From: Monocercomonoides exilis | Lineage: Eukaryota > Preaxostyla > Oxymonadida > Polymastigidae | Assembly (NCBI GenBank): GCA_001643675.2 | Contig: LSRY02000024.1 | Location: 870,001-934,000 of the forward strand | Length of the DNA: 64,000 nt | Direction: 5' to 3' | Shown: positions 22,105 through 34,100 of the stretch, piece by piece | Layout of the letters: every line of letters starts with the position of its first letter | Position numbering within the stretch: the stretch's first letter is position 1 | The notes under the pieces: generated by a model | Seen by the model: the letters and a program-made list of their open reading frames with translations, nothing else | What the model was told of the DNA's origin: nothing | Databases searched by the model: none | Made by a program: the position numbers and the translations under genes

Positions 22105-23185
22105 TTAGATTGGAAGTTTGATAGAAAGAGGTGTATCCCACTTTCCTTTTGTGTCAACTGTCAGATGTTCGGGCTCATCAACAACGACCTTCTTTTCTCC
22201 ACCTTCGGTGTCTTCCATATGAACAGACATCAGTTCACACTGAAATAATTAATAAATTTGAATAAATGAGATAATAGATAGAAAAAAAAATGTAATCAAC
22301 ACAAAACAATTAAGTATAAAAAGGCAAACTTCATGATAGGCTTGTGTGTTTCTCATGAAGATAACAGACATGCATTCCATGAGAAAAGCTTTTGCTTCTT
22401 CACGAGACATTTTTTCAAGTTCATCTCCTTTCTGATTTATCAAATATTTTTATTCCAAAATTATTCGAACAAATGTTAATTAATAAATATGAAAATATAT
22501 ATTTGCACACTTTTGCTATCAATGGTCGTGCAAGATGCTCACCCATTCCTGTCGCTATAAAATTATTAACTATTGGAGTTCCGTAGAGATCGACAGTGCC
22601 CAGAAACCTGTAAAAATAAATAATCAATAAAATTCGAATGATAAGAAGCAACAAAGCAAACGGCTTGTCACTATCAATTCCAGCCACGACAAGACGCACA
22701 TTAAGAGGCTCTAATTTGCTTCTCTTGTTGTATAAAAGACGAGTCGAGTAACTGTGAAATGCTTTCGGAGAAATGTGATGACCATCGGCATAACATTCAC
22801 TATCTTCTCTGAGATAAAAAGTTAAAATTACATAATCATTGGATGAATTGAACAATTGTATTCACAACATTTTTATAAACAAAAGAAAATCTTCCGCAAA
22901 CTGTCTTGCTTCCAAAATTGAGCAGATCTCTTGAAAATCGGAATATTCACCACCAGCGCTGATAATACAATTGTCGGATATCTTCTTCATACGCTTTATA
23001 CCGAAATATCTTGCAGTACTCCCATAGCTGACTGATTAATCAATAAGATAATTTTCGATTGATCATTTAAAATACAAGTGTCAATGAAAAAAAATTCTTG
23101 TCAAACGTTGCTTATCTGCAACAAGCATAACGCCATCTTTATAAATTATTCCAAGAACACTGCTTCCTGTTGTATAAGCTTCCAT
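22105..23185 (-). CDS. PSMB4: 20S proteasome subunit beta-7 (PSMB4/Pre4-like)
   Basis: Six exons: 23107-23185, about 22869-23031, 22662-22808, 22511-22607, 22330-22431 and 22105-22239 (about 240 aa). Family landmarks in order are TGSSVLGIIYKDGVMLVADK, SYGSTARYFGIKRMKKISDN, IISAGGEYSDFQ, YADGHHISPKAFHSY, KPFLGTVDLYG, ATGMGEHLARPLI and REEAKAFLMECMSVIFMRN. PSMB4 is a non-catalytic beta subunit of the inner proteasome ring. There is almost no propeptide: the protein starts MEAYTTGSS. The exon 2 donor is ambiguous between GTTGTG and GTGAAT (a one-codon difference). Introns are 53-90 nt. It is head-to-head with ALG1, 75 bp apart. Stop is TAA. Confidence 0.88.
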
Positions 23186-23260
23186 TTTTATGAAATATGA
23201 TCGATTTCGATCTGAACTTGCAATTTATCATACAAAGATCAAAAATCTTTTTTGTGGTAA
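23186..23260. promoter_or_regulatory. 75-bp bidirectional start region between PSMB4 and ALG1
   Basis: Only 75 bp separate the PSMB4 ATG (minus, 23185) from the ALG1 ATG (plus, 23261). Both promoters and 5' UTRs must lie here or overlap the opposite gene. The sequence is AT-rich with two ATCAAAAATC/GATCG-like stretches but no motif I can name. Confidence 0.5.
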
Positions 23261-26200
23261 ATGTCGATTCTTTCGGCATTTTTCTCAACATCAAACTTGC
23301 TTTTTCTTACAGCTGTGTCAATAATTTGCGTTATTTTATGGTTGCTAGTTGTTTTGCTTCGGAAGTCAAAAGGGGAGAAATCAATAGCTATTGTTGTGCT
23401 TCGTGATCTTGGTAGATGTCCTCGCATGCAGGCACGAAGCTCCTTTTTTTGATTTTTAATTGATTTTTTATACAATTTTAGAATCACGCATTATCGTTCG
23501 CAGATATGGCAAGATTTCATGTAGATTTGATTGGGCTGAAAGGTTCAGAATGCCGACCTGAAGTCATAAAGCATCCACACATTATTATTCATGCGATGCA
23601 TCCTTGTTCAAGGTATGATTTTCATGACATTTTAAAAAGTGTTTTAATTATGTTTTTGATGATAAAGTTGGTTCATCATGGGATTAAAATTGTTTATCAA
23701 ATTTCTGTTTATTTCGAAACCTACTTACATCCTTGTTCAAAATCCTCCAACGAGCCCAAGTCTAATGATCTGTTCGGCTGTAGCTTGGCTTCGGGGCAGC
23801 ATTTTGGCAATCGACTGGCACAATCTCGGCTTTACAAGGAAGGCAATGAATTATTCCCCATCCGCAAATAACGACAACGCCAATTCAATAGAAATGCAAA
23901 TCAATAAAAATGCTTCAAATAATTTCCCGTTGTACAGATTTTCTTTTCCTCTGCTTCCTCAATCAAATTCTTCAGTGTTTCCATCGCTTCCTCCCACACT
24001 TCCACTTCCAGACTGTCCTCTTGAAGTGCGCATGACTCTTGTCGACGAACGTCTGTTTGCAAAAACGGCTTCTGTCCACTTATGTGTCTCGCGTGCAATG
24101 AAAGAGTGGCTGCAGCAGTGGATCGGTGTGGATGCGACGGTTGTGTATGACCGGCCGTCGCATGTGCTGAAGAGCGGGAGAAAAAGGAAGAAAAGAAGAT
24201 TGCTGGAGAAATTGAGTGATACGCCTTTGATGAAGAACATAGACGAGGATAGTCAGATGGGAAATATGCAGGCGGAGGATGGGGAATGGAACGAGGATGG
24301 AGAGAGAGAAGAGAAAGAGAGGGAGGAAGGCTCGATTGTACGGAGGAGGAGGGCAAGTGTCGACAAAGAAGAGCGAAGCGAAAGGGGAGAGAAAGGTGAT
24401 AGTGATGAGAGTATGGACACGGAAGTGCTGGATGCAGATGAGACAGCGAGCTATTCGTATGAGTCTGACGCTTCGTTCTATGAGGACACACAGGAAGAGG
24501 CAGATGGCAATGAAGACGAGTATGAAGGGTATGAATATGACTATGAGTATGATGGGAGGTACATGAACTCGGAGGGAGGAAGAAAAACGGGGAGAGGAGA
24601 AGAGGAAAGAGGAGGAGGAGAAGAGGAGGAAGAGGAGAATGAGCCGTTTGGAGGAAAGAATCAGCTACTGTCTGTGAGAGGGAGAGAACGCAGCAGAAAC
24701 AGTATGAACGAGGCAGATGATGAGAAAAGAGGGAATTTTGGGCTGTTTCCGGATGAAAATGAAGGCAAAGAGGAAATGAAGAAGGAGAAGAAGGGGAAGA
24801 AGACATACACAAAAGCAGAGACGCTGAGCAGGCTGTGGAGGTTGTATCACAAGGCGTTCGATGGGTTTAGCTATGAGAAACCAAGGGTGGATGAGGAGAG
24901 AGAGAAGGAAGAGAAGGAAATGAAAGGAATGAAAGGAAAGAATGAAACAGAAGAGAAGAAAGAAGGAGATGACGATAAATTGTCTTCTTCATCGTCTCAA
25001 TCATTGAATACCACAGGGAATAAATTGAACTCTTCAACATCTTCTTCGCTTTCTGCTTTTCCACTTTCAAATTCATCATCTCACCTTGACAATGAAAATG
25101 AACAACTTTCATCATCATCTTCCTCATCGTTATCTTCTTCTTCCTCCTCTTCCTCATCATCTTCTTCCTTCTCATTGTACACCCTCCCTCCACGTCGTGT
25201 TTCTCCTCTCCATCTTCTGTCAATTCACTACCCTCTTTCTGTTCCATCGGCTCCATTTGAGGCTGACGAGGCTCTTCTCAACCACAACACAATAAACACA
25301 CAAAACATTCAGTCAGCTTCTTCTTCTTCTTCTTTATCACAAGATACTTCTTCTAACACCTCAGAAATAGCTGATTCTTCTTCTTCTTCTTCTTCTTCTT
25401 CATCTACCTCTTCTTCTTCCTCTTCTTCTGTTAATTCTTCAATCACTTCAACACAAATTCCTTCATCATCATCATCCATTATTCCATGTCCATTTGTGCC
25501 ATTGAATGATCCACTTTCACTGCGCAATGACAGACCTGCTCTTGTTGTATGCCCTACTTCATGGTCAAGAGGTTTGCCATTCAATTCAGATGAATTGATG
25601 AGTGCTGTGTTTTTTTATGAATTAAATTGAGAATTTTTATTTATTTATTTATTTATTTATTTCTTTGCTTTGTTAATATTTTCTCTTTTTCTATTTTTCT
25701 CTTCTTTATTAAATTTATTTTATACCTTCTGTTTTATTCTATCTTTTCTATTCTATCTATTTTATTCTATTTATTCCTATCCAATATATTTTCTTTTAAA
25801 AACCAAAACAATTCCACATCACCTCAGATGAAGATATCTCCATGTTTCTGTCAGCTCTTCTGCTTGTAGAGGAGCGAATCATCAATTTCTCCATAGACAA
25901 CTTCCCTCGTGTTGTCATCTGCTGCACTGGGAAAGGTGCTTTATTCAAGCCATTCTTCATCACACTCACTTCACTTAAAGCAAAAAAGAATTCTTTACCA
26001 TCTTCTTTATCATCATCATCTTCTTCTTCTTCTGCTAATTCTTCTTCTTCTCCTTCCTCCTCCTCCTCATCTTCTTCTTCCAATTCCTCCTCTTCCTCTC
26101 CCTCCTCCTCCTCCTCTTCTTCTTCTCTCTTCCACTTCTTCTCCATCCACCCTCTCTTCACCACTCCATCTGACTATGCCTCTCTCCTCTCTGTTGCTGA

Positions 26201-26825
26201 CTTGGGCATTTCTCTCCATTCTTCCTCTTCTGCATTAGATTTGCCTGTCACTATTGTCGATATGCTTGGTGCGGGTATACCCATCGTGGCAAAGAACTAT
26301 CTTTGGTTTGATGAGTTATCTTGTTTATATATTTGAATATTTATGTATTTGAATGAAAAATAAATATTTATTATTTTATTTTATTTTATTTTATTTCCCC
26401 ACTTTTCTTCTTCTTCTTCTTCTTTTCTTTTCTTTTCTTTTCTTTTCTTTTTTTTTATTCTTCATTCTTCCATATTATTTCCTTCTATTCCAATATAAAT
26501 GTTATATTCACTATCTATGATCAGCATCAATGAGCTCATCCAACACAGGAAAAATGGGCTTCTCTATGAAACAGCCGAAGAGTTGGCTGACCATCTGCTA
26601 TATCTTCTGTGCGGCTTCCCAAACAATCGCAATCTCGGTCGTCTGGTCAATTCATATTCAAGATCGATTGTTTGCTCCCACTTAATTTATAATAATAATA
26701 ATTATTATTATTATTGGATTTAAAACTTTATTGATTTTGGTTTATTTATCTTTCTTCATTGAATTTTTAATCAGGAGAGATGGAATGAGTGTTGGGCCAG
26801 ATGCGTATTGCCGCTTTTCCCATAG
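23261..26825 (+). CDS. ALG1: ALG1-like beta-1,4-mannosyltransferase with giant insertion
   Basis: Six exons: 23261-23431, 23482-23612, 23668-25571, 25828-26314, 26525-26645 and 26775-26825 (954 aa; usual length about 450). An N-terminal membrane anchor (LLFLTAVSIICVILWLLVVLL) precedes IAIVVLRDLGRCPRMQ. Then come NHALSFADMARFHVDLIG, ILVQNPPTSP, AIDWHNLGF, LVVCPTSWSRDEDISMF, the donor-site region TIVDMLGAGIPIVAKN, then NELIQHRKNGLLYE and C-terminal RWNECWARCVLPLFP. ALG1 adds the first mannose to dolichol-PP-GlcNAc2 on the cytosolic ER face. Residues about 270-720 are Glu-rich then Ser-rich low complexity, with a second Ser run in exon 4. Intron 1 has a GC...AG boundary (GCACGA...TTTTAG). The others are GT...AG. 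Confidence 0.87.
25637..25666. repeat. (TTTA)n repeat inside ALG1 intron 3
   Basis: A short tetranucleotide run of TTTA within the 256-nt intron 25572-25827, followed by T-rich sequence with recurring TTCTAT. Confidence 0.7.
26368..26456. repeat. Microsatellite cluster inside ALG1 intron 4
   Basis: Tandem TTTTA units, then (TTC)n, then TTTTC units lie back to back inside the 210-nt intron 26315-26524. All are pyrimidine-rich on the coding strand and may serve as the polypyrimidine tract. Confidence 0.75.
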
Positions 26826-26993
26826 ATATAATATCTTTATGTTAAAAAGTCATATGACATTTCTTAATTATTTTTGTAATCTTATTATATTCGAAAAAAA
26901 TATGTTTTATCGATTATGCGAATTGCTCAATTAACAAATATTAAAAAATATGGAAAAGCACCAAAAGGGTATTTTTCAGATCAAAAGACTGAA

Positions 26994-27871
26994 ATGGGCA
27001 AGCAAATTAACAAGAAACGCAAGGTTTATACAAGATAACAATATATTCAGGAGACATATTTTTAATATATAATTAATGTGCCAATTTTAAAATAAAAAAT
27101 TTGTTTTCATTTCATAGTTCGTCGCCGATGGTGTTTTTTCAGCTGAACTCAATGCATTCCTCCGTCAAGAGCTCGCAGAGGAAGGATATTCCGGACTTGA
27201 AATTCGTGTTGCTCCACCGATTACTGAAATCACAATCCGTGCTACACGTACAGCTTCTTTGATTGGAGAACAAGCAAAACGGTATTTTTCTTCAATTTTC
27301 TAATTAGATCAAGTTTTCATTTGCTTGCATTACATGACAATTAAATAACAGTCTCCAGGAATTGACCTCATTGATCCAAAAGAGATGGGGATTCCCAGTT
27401 AATGGCGTTAGACTTCTTGCTGATCGTCTGAAGAACCGTGCCTTGTCTGCTGTCGCCCAAGCTGAATCAATGATCTTCAAAATCACTGGTGGACTTCCAG
27501 TTCGTCGTGCTGCATATGGTATCTTGCGTTTCGTCATGGAGAATGAAGCTAAAGGCGTTGAGGTTCGTGTTGGAGGAAAATTGAGAGGACAAAGAGGAAA
27601 GACAATGAAATTCCGTGACGGATACATGATCAAATCAGGAGACCCCAAGCGTCAAATGGTTGATATTGCAGTTCGTCACCTTCTTTTGGAACAGGGTATG
27701 CTTGGCATCTGCGTCAAGATCATGCTTCCAACAAAGAGACAACACGAAGACGGCAAAGAGTACATCCAGCCCGATGTTATCGAAATCTTCGATCCAAAGG
27801 AAGAGGAATTACGCAATCAAGCACCAGAGTACAAACGCATTGATTTTCAGCAACCGGTTCGTAGGAACTAA
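26994..27871 (+). CDS. RPS3: Small-subunit ribosomal protein uS3 (RPS3)
   Basis: Exons 26994-27023, 27118-27281 and 27352-27871 join to 237 aa, the usual eukaryotic size. The start reads [10 protein letters not shown], then [20 protein letters not shown]. The KH region follows ([35 protein letters not shown]), then the S3 C-terminal domain ([40 protein letters not shown]). It forms part of the mRNA entry channel of the 40S subunit. Introns are 94 nt (GTTTAT...CATAG) and 70 nt (GTATTT...AACAG). It is the best internal check on splice rules and code in this window. Stop is TAA. Codons are richer in C-ending triplets than in neighbouring genes, as expected for high expression. Confidence 0.97.
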
Positions 27872-28137
27872 AAAAGAAGAAAAGTTTAAATGGTTGAATT
27901 TTATAATTTAAATGTATCAACCACTTTTTCTTTAATTCTTTTTAAAGCGTCATGGCTTTAAAATTTTCAAAATAAAAAAAAAAAAATCATAAATCATGTC
28001 TTGTAAATAATTTCTTTATTATGTAGATTGAAATGTTTCTTCTAATTAATTTATTGGATGTGTTAATAATTAAACTATATACATTTTAATAAAACAAGAA
28101 AACTTAAAAAAACTAAAACATTCACAATCATGAACAC

Positions 28138-31100
28138 TCAATCATCTTCTTCCAGTCCAATTGCGATTGCCTTTTCAAGCTGAGCGAAGAATGCCATTTC
28201 TCCGTCATCCATGTTTGCAGATGAAGGGAATTTGAATATTTTGCTTGAATCATCCGAAGCAGTCCTACTCTTTCTTCCTTCGCTTGATTTGTGGATTGGG
28301 GATGCAGGATGAGGCTTCAGTTGAACAGATCCAACTGCAGAATAAAGTTCTGCCCGCTCTTCAGAAGAAGAAGAATACAACTTTTTATTCAACTTAGATG
28401 AAGAAGGTGGCTGTGAAGAAACAACAGATGGCTGCTCTAACGACAGTTCAACTGGAGGACGAGGCGCTTTTGCTGAACTGTAACGAACAGGCTGACGAGA
28501 GGAACGATGATGCACTTCAAAGATCTCCATTGACTCATCAGCATTACTTGCTTCTTCAGACGCTGCAAAGGGAGAGCGACCAGCAAGTGGAGATCCAGTT
28601 CCTGTTCTCCGCTTTTGAGAAGATGATGTTGAAGAATTTAAATTATCACGCAATTCAAAGGAATCATCATTGCTCTTTCGTTTGTTCAAGTTTGAAGATT
28701 TAATTGCTGATTTATCTTCTGTTTTCTTCAAATAAGAAGATTCCTGAATATCTCTTTTCAAACGATCACTTCTTTCCTCTTTTGCATCTTGTGAATTGAT
28801 ATTTTCTCCTCTTTGTTTTCTCCCTTGAGAGCTTTCAGACTTCCCTTCCAGAGATTGCAATGAGGACAATACTGAATCAAACCTATCATCGTTGATTGCT
28901 GCCTTTGGCGGAGATTTAACCACAATTTGCTCTTTCTTCTCTCTCGATGGAGATGTATTGGTAACTTCAATATTGCTGCCACGATTATCTTTTGCTGATG
29001 CATCTTTTCTCTTTTCTGTTCCATCTGCTGCATTCAGAGCAAATGACACTCTTTTGCTCGGAGAAGGAGATCTCCTCAAAAGAGAAGCACTTTCTGTTGA
29101 AGAAGAAGAAGGTGACGAAACAAACTGAACAGATGTATCTCTTCGAGGAGTTGAAAAGCTGTTGAATGAACCTAATTTGTGTTCATCTTGCTCAGTTCCA
29201 TCGTCTTTCATCAGTTTTCTTCTTGGTGTTCCTCTGATTGATCTTTTCTCTTCCTCCTTTTGTTGACTCTGTTCGCTTTCTTTCTTCATCTTCATCAGCA
29301 TTTGCTCCAAATCCTTGCGCTCTTTCCACTGCTTCAGTGCTTCATCTCTTTTCTTCCACTTTTCATTTCTTTTCCTCTCTTCTTCTTCCTCTTCCTCTTT
29401 CTTCTTCCTTTCCATCTCTCTTCTTTTCTCTTTTGCTCTTTCCAATGCAACACGCTGTGCTTCTCTCAGTTTTTGCTGCTTTTTTCTTTCTTCCTCCTTT
29501 TTCAAAGCAGCTTGCCTGTTCTGCTCTTCTTCATCGATTTCTCTGATAATTTGCTCTTCAGCTGAATAATGAGTGGACTTATGAGGCGAAAAGCTCGAAT
29601 TCAAGTTCCCTCTGCCAGGAGAAGAGGACAGACTTCGTTTGGATCGAGAAGAATTTGGCGTTGAAGGAGAGGAATGTGCAGATGAACGAGAGAGAGAACG
29701 AGATGAAGAAGGTGTGCTGAACGATGAATGCGGCTGGCGAGGAGGAGTTTTAGTTCGGTTGGATGTGAAAGAAGAAGAAGAAGACGATGACGAAGAAGTT
29801 GATGATGACAAACGAGATGATTTTGAAGGAGAAGGAGATGTGCTTTTTCGCGGGGTGGAGAGAAGAGTATGTGAAGAAGATGAAGATGAAGACGAGGAAG
29901 AGGAAGAGGAAGAGGAAGAAGATGAATGCAAACGAGGAGGTGTTGACGGAGGAAGAGGCGGTTTTGGGGGTGTTTGTCTTGTTGAAGGGATTGGTGTTGC
30001 AATAATCGTTGGCGACTGACTCACTGACAGCTCACGCTTCCCGTCGCTGCTTGTCACTTCCTCTCTTGAGCGATGGCTCTGAGGAGTTGATCCAAATCTA
30101 CGCGAAGAAGGTGATTGAAAAGAAGAAGAAGAAGAAGTCGATGGTGAAGAAGAAGAAGAAGATGATGATGATGATCCACGATTTGTGATCATTTCTCTAT
30201 AATGCGTGATACGCTGGTGGAGCGCAGCTAGCTCTGAGTCTTCATCGTCATCCAATGAAGAATTCTTTCTGTATTCTGAAATTGGCGAAGTCGGATCATT
30301 TCTCCCCCGAAACTTTCTTTGTGCACTGTCAACAATCGAGCTGCTTCCATCTGCGTTTTTCCTTCTGCTCCTTCTTTCTGAGTCATCCTCTGACAATTCA
30401 TTTGCTTTTCCTTCTTCTTCGACTGATTCTCCACTGCCATCACTTTCATCTCCTTCAAATGCTGCTCTTCTTCCTCTGCCCTTTCGATGGTGCCGATGCG
30501 GCGAGCTCCGTCTGTCTCTGCTGGAATGTCGCGAGGGAGTCCTGGGCGTCTCAGTTGCATTCAGCAAAAAACGCACCCGTCGCTCTTTTGTTCGTGGCGT
30601 TTCCTCAGCATATTCAAATCCTTCTTCTCTCTCTTCTCTCCTGAGCATTCCTTTGTAACGGTCATCTCCATATTTATCTTCACTGTGTCTGTGTGACGCT
30701 TGCTTTGTTGAATCTTCTTCGTCTTCGGCTGCTTCTGCTGCAGATGCTGCTGCAAGCGCTTTCTCTTCTTCTTCTTTCTTTCGCATCAAATATTCCTCCA
30801 TTTTTTCTCTGCTTTTTCGTTCTTTCATTTTCTTTGCCTCCATTTCAATAAGCTTATCCACATTTTGCTCATTTTTCTTTCTTTCTCTCTCTTTTTCCAT
30901 CATCTTCAGCCTCCTTTTCCTCATTTCTGTCTCACTCACATCATCCCCTTCTGCTCCTTCAATCGCCTTTCTCTCTTTCTCCTTCTGTTTCTTCTTGTCT
31001 CTTTCGCTCTTCTCAATCCTCAGCTCCATTTCAATTCGCTTCCTTTCCATTTCAAACTCTTGTTCTCTTCTTATTCTCTGCTGCTCTCTTTCTTCTGCCT

Positions 31101-34100
31101 CTCTTCTGAGCTGTTCTTCTTTTGTTTTCGCCTTCGCTTCTTCTTCGGGAGATATTTTCTTTTTGAATGGAATATTCTTTCTTGGTGTCTTTGAGACAGC
31201 TGAAGAAACAAAGTTATCTTTCATCTTTGAGATGCTGTTTCTTTCTTCTTTTTTGTTACTCATTTTATTACTATTTCGTTCTTGTTCATCTCTTTCTGCT
31301 TCATTCTCCTTCCCGTCATACAAATTGATATCTGAGTGTTTATTTTTTGATCTTGAATGCGATTTATTCTTTGATTTTAACCCTGTCTCTTTGGAATGTT
31401 CAGGTGCTGATGAAGATGAAGCAGAAGACAGAAACCGGACAAAAGTCAGATCTCCACCAATCAGCTCGCCTTCCTCTTCATCTTGCGAAGCATTGACACC
31501 ATTTTCATCTGAAGGAATTTGAGAATCATCATTCGAAAGCTGCTGGCTTTGGTTGAATTCATCATCATCCTCTTCAGTCACAACTGAGTCGTTATCTTCG
31601 TCAGTCAAAGCAGACAGCCTTTTCTCCACATCATCAATCAACATCGCATTTCGGGCAGCTTCTTCCTCCTTTTCATTTAAGCCAGCATTTTCTCTGTTGT
31701 TCGCCTCTGCCTCTGCTTCTGCCTTTGCCTCTTCCTTCGTTTCTGTCTCATTCGAAACCCATCCGCTTTTGTCTTCGTATCGCCAGCGGTGTAAAAGCAC
31801 ATTGCTTCTGACAGACGTCGATGCAGCTGAAGAAGCAGAAAGAGGGAAATCAGAAATTGACAGCTCTCGCTGAAGATCCTTTGTTCCAGAGCTGCTTTTG
31901 ATGAGATTTGATTCAGAATTGCTTTTCTCATAATCTTCTTCATAATGAAAATTCCTGTTTAAATAATCAGCTCTTTCTGCTTCCTTCACTTTTTCGTATT
32001 CAATGCTCGATGACAGATTGTTGTATACCTTCCAATCTTCGTTCTCTTTGTTTTCTTCCAAGTCAAATTTCACTCTGCTCTCTGTATTCTGTTTGTCTTC
32101 TCTCTGAATGTTGTTCATTCTTATTTCATTATCTGACAATATTCCTATTTCAGATCCCTTTCCTCTTTGAGCATAATTCGAAGGTGGTTTTGGTGGCTTC
32201 ATTTTCAATTGGCTGGCTCGATCTTCACTTTGGCTATTCGAACTGTTCTCTCTTTCTTTCACATTCACATTGTCATACTTTGAATAATTACTTAACACAA
32301 ACACATCTGTTTTGATATCTGCTTTTTGCTTATTCCCAATTTCTCTTTCACTCAGCAGTCTGTCATAAGAATCTGAGTGATATCTTTCCTTCATTTGCTG
32401 CTTCTGCTGTTGCTGTTGCTTTTGAGAGCTGTCCGATTCATTTGGAATATTCAAAGACGAAGCAAAAGGAGCAACAGCAGCAGCAGCAGTAGTAGTAGTA
32501 GAAGAGGAGGAAGAAGATGCAAGAGAAGGCCTGGGAGAAAGCGGAGGAGGTTTCAGAGGAGAATGTTCTGATTCCAACACAGGTGGGCTTTTGTGTTTGG
32601 CAAAAGACAGAACATCTTTTCCAGTCCCTTCGTTCTCATCCTCCTCAATTGAAGAAGAATACTGCAGTCGATCAGAATATGACTGACGAATGCTGCTTCT
32701 ATTGCTTGATACGTTTGCTGATTGCTGGGTAGGATATGGCTCGGTTAGAAGGTTCCATGAAGAAGAAGAAGAAGAAGAAGAAGAAGAAGAAGAAGAAGAA
32801 ATAGTGGAGGAAGAAGGAGGAGATGAAGAAGGAGGTGGAGAAGAAGAAGGTGATGATGAAGGAATTGAATCTGGAATGTCAGGTGACATGGAAGGCGGAG
32901 GTATCACCAGAAACGAGGAGGATCTCAGAGGAGGAGAAAGAACGCTTCCTTTAGCTATTTCATCTTCCACTTCAGCATTTAATGTTCTATTGCTTGATGC
33001 TCTGTTAGATTGTGGCAGAGGAACTGAAGATGAACCAAGGCTAAGCTTAGCATTTGAATTAGAAGACAGAAAAGAAGAAGAAGAAGAAGAAGAAGTGGAT
33101 GATAATAAAGAAGCAGAGGGTTTAGAAAGAGAAGTCTGAGAAGCAGAACTTCCATCGTTTTGAGGCGATTTATTGAAAGAATAGTCATTTTTGTTGAGTG
33201 CTTTTGCAATCAATGTTTCCAATTCGCCATCATCATATGAAGATGCCTTGCTCACCACTTCGTTTGTCTGTTTTTTCATTTGCATGTTTGGAAATAGCGA
33301 AGATGAAATATTTGATCCTTCTGGTGATGCTGATGCTGATGAAGATGAAGATGAATGAGTTGAAGAATGAGAAAGAGATAACTTTGATTGAGATACTGGA
33401 GAAGAAGAGAAAGAAGAAAGCGAAGTGGCTGATTGATTGGGAAGTGAAGAAGGCTGCACAATAGACGAAGAAGCATTATCTCTTTGAAGAAAAGAATTAG
33501 AAATTGCATTTGAATTAGAATAAGAATCAGAATAATTGGACGGCTGAAGTGTGCTAGTTGAAGGAGAAACAAGAGAATCTGTGGTTTGAAGCGTTGAAGT
33601 GGGTGATGAAGTGTTTGGCTGTGATGAAATGTTCTGTGAGAGATAAGATTTGTTGTATGAGTTGGATGAGGATGAAAGGGAGGTTGGATTCTGAAGCATA
33701 GAATTAGATGAAATGAAGGAGGAAGATGAAGAAGAGGAAGGATTTGAATATGAAGAAGGTGTTAAATTCATCTGGTTTTGTTGTTGAAGTGAATTCTGTT
33801 GTGAGCTGTTATTTGAAGCTATTTGAGAGCTAACAGCCATTGGCGATGTTGATGTGTCTATCATAACCAGTTTTTTGCGTTGCTCTTTCTTTTCCTGCTC
33901 TTCTTGAAGAAATTGGGCGATCCTTCGGAGAAGAGGAGAGGTGAATGCAGACTGTGGAGAAGATGGTTCTTTGGCTGTCGGAGTCGCTAGCAACTTTGAG
34001 TTTGGCGGTGTTGTTGGAGTTGATGACAGATTCTCTGAAATGGAAGAGGAAGAAGAAGAAGAGGAGGAGGAGGAGAAGGAAGATGAAGAAGATGAAGAAG

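Noticed and set aside
23901-24812. 303-codon minus-strand frame in ALG1
   Set aside because: Antisense of the acidic insertion; the sense frame is fixed by conserved ALG1 motifs on both sides.
29238-33139. Plus-strand frames opposite the 2660-aa protein, including Glu-rich ones
   Set aside because: They are complements of poly-Ser and Lys/Glu tracts. The minus strand is one unbroken 8-kb frame.
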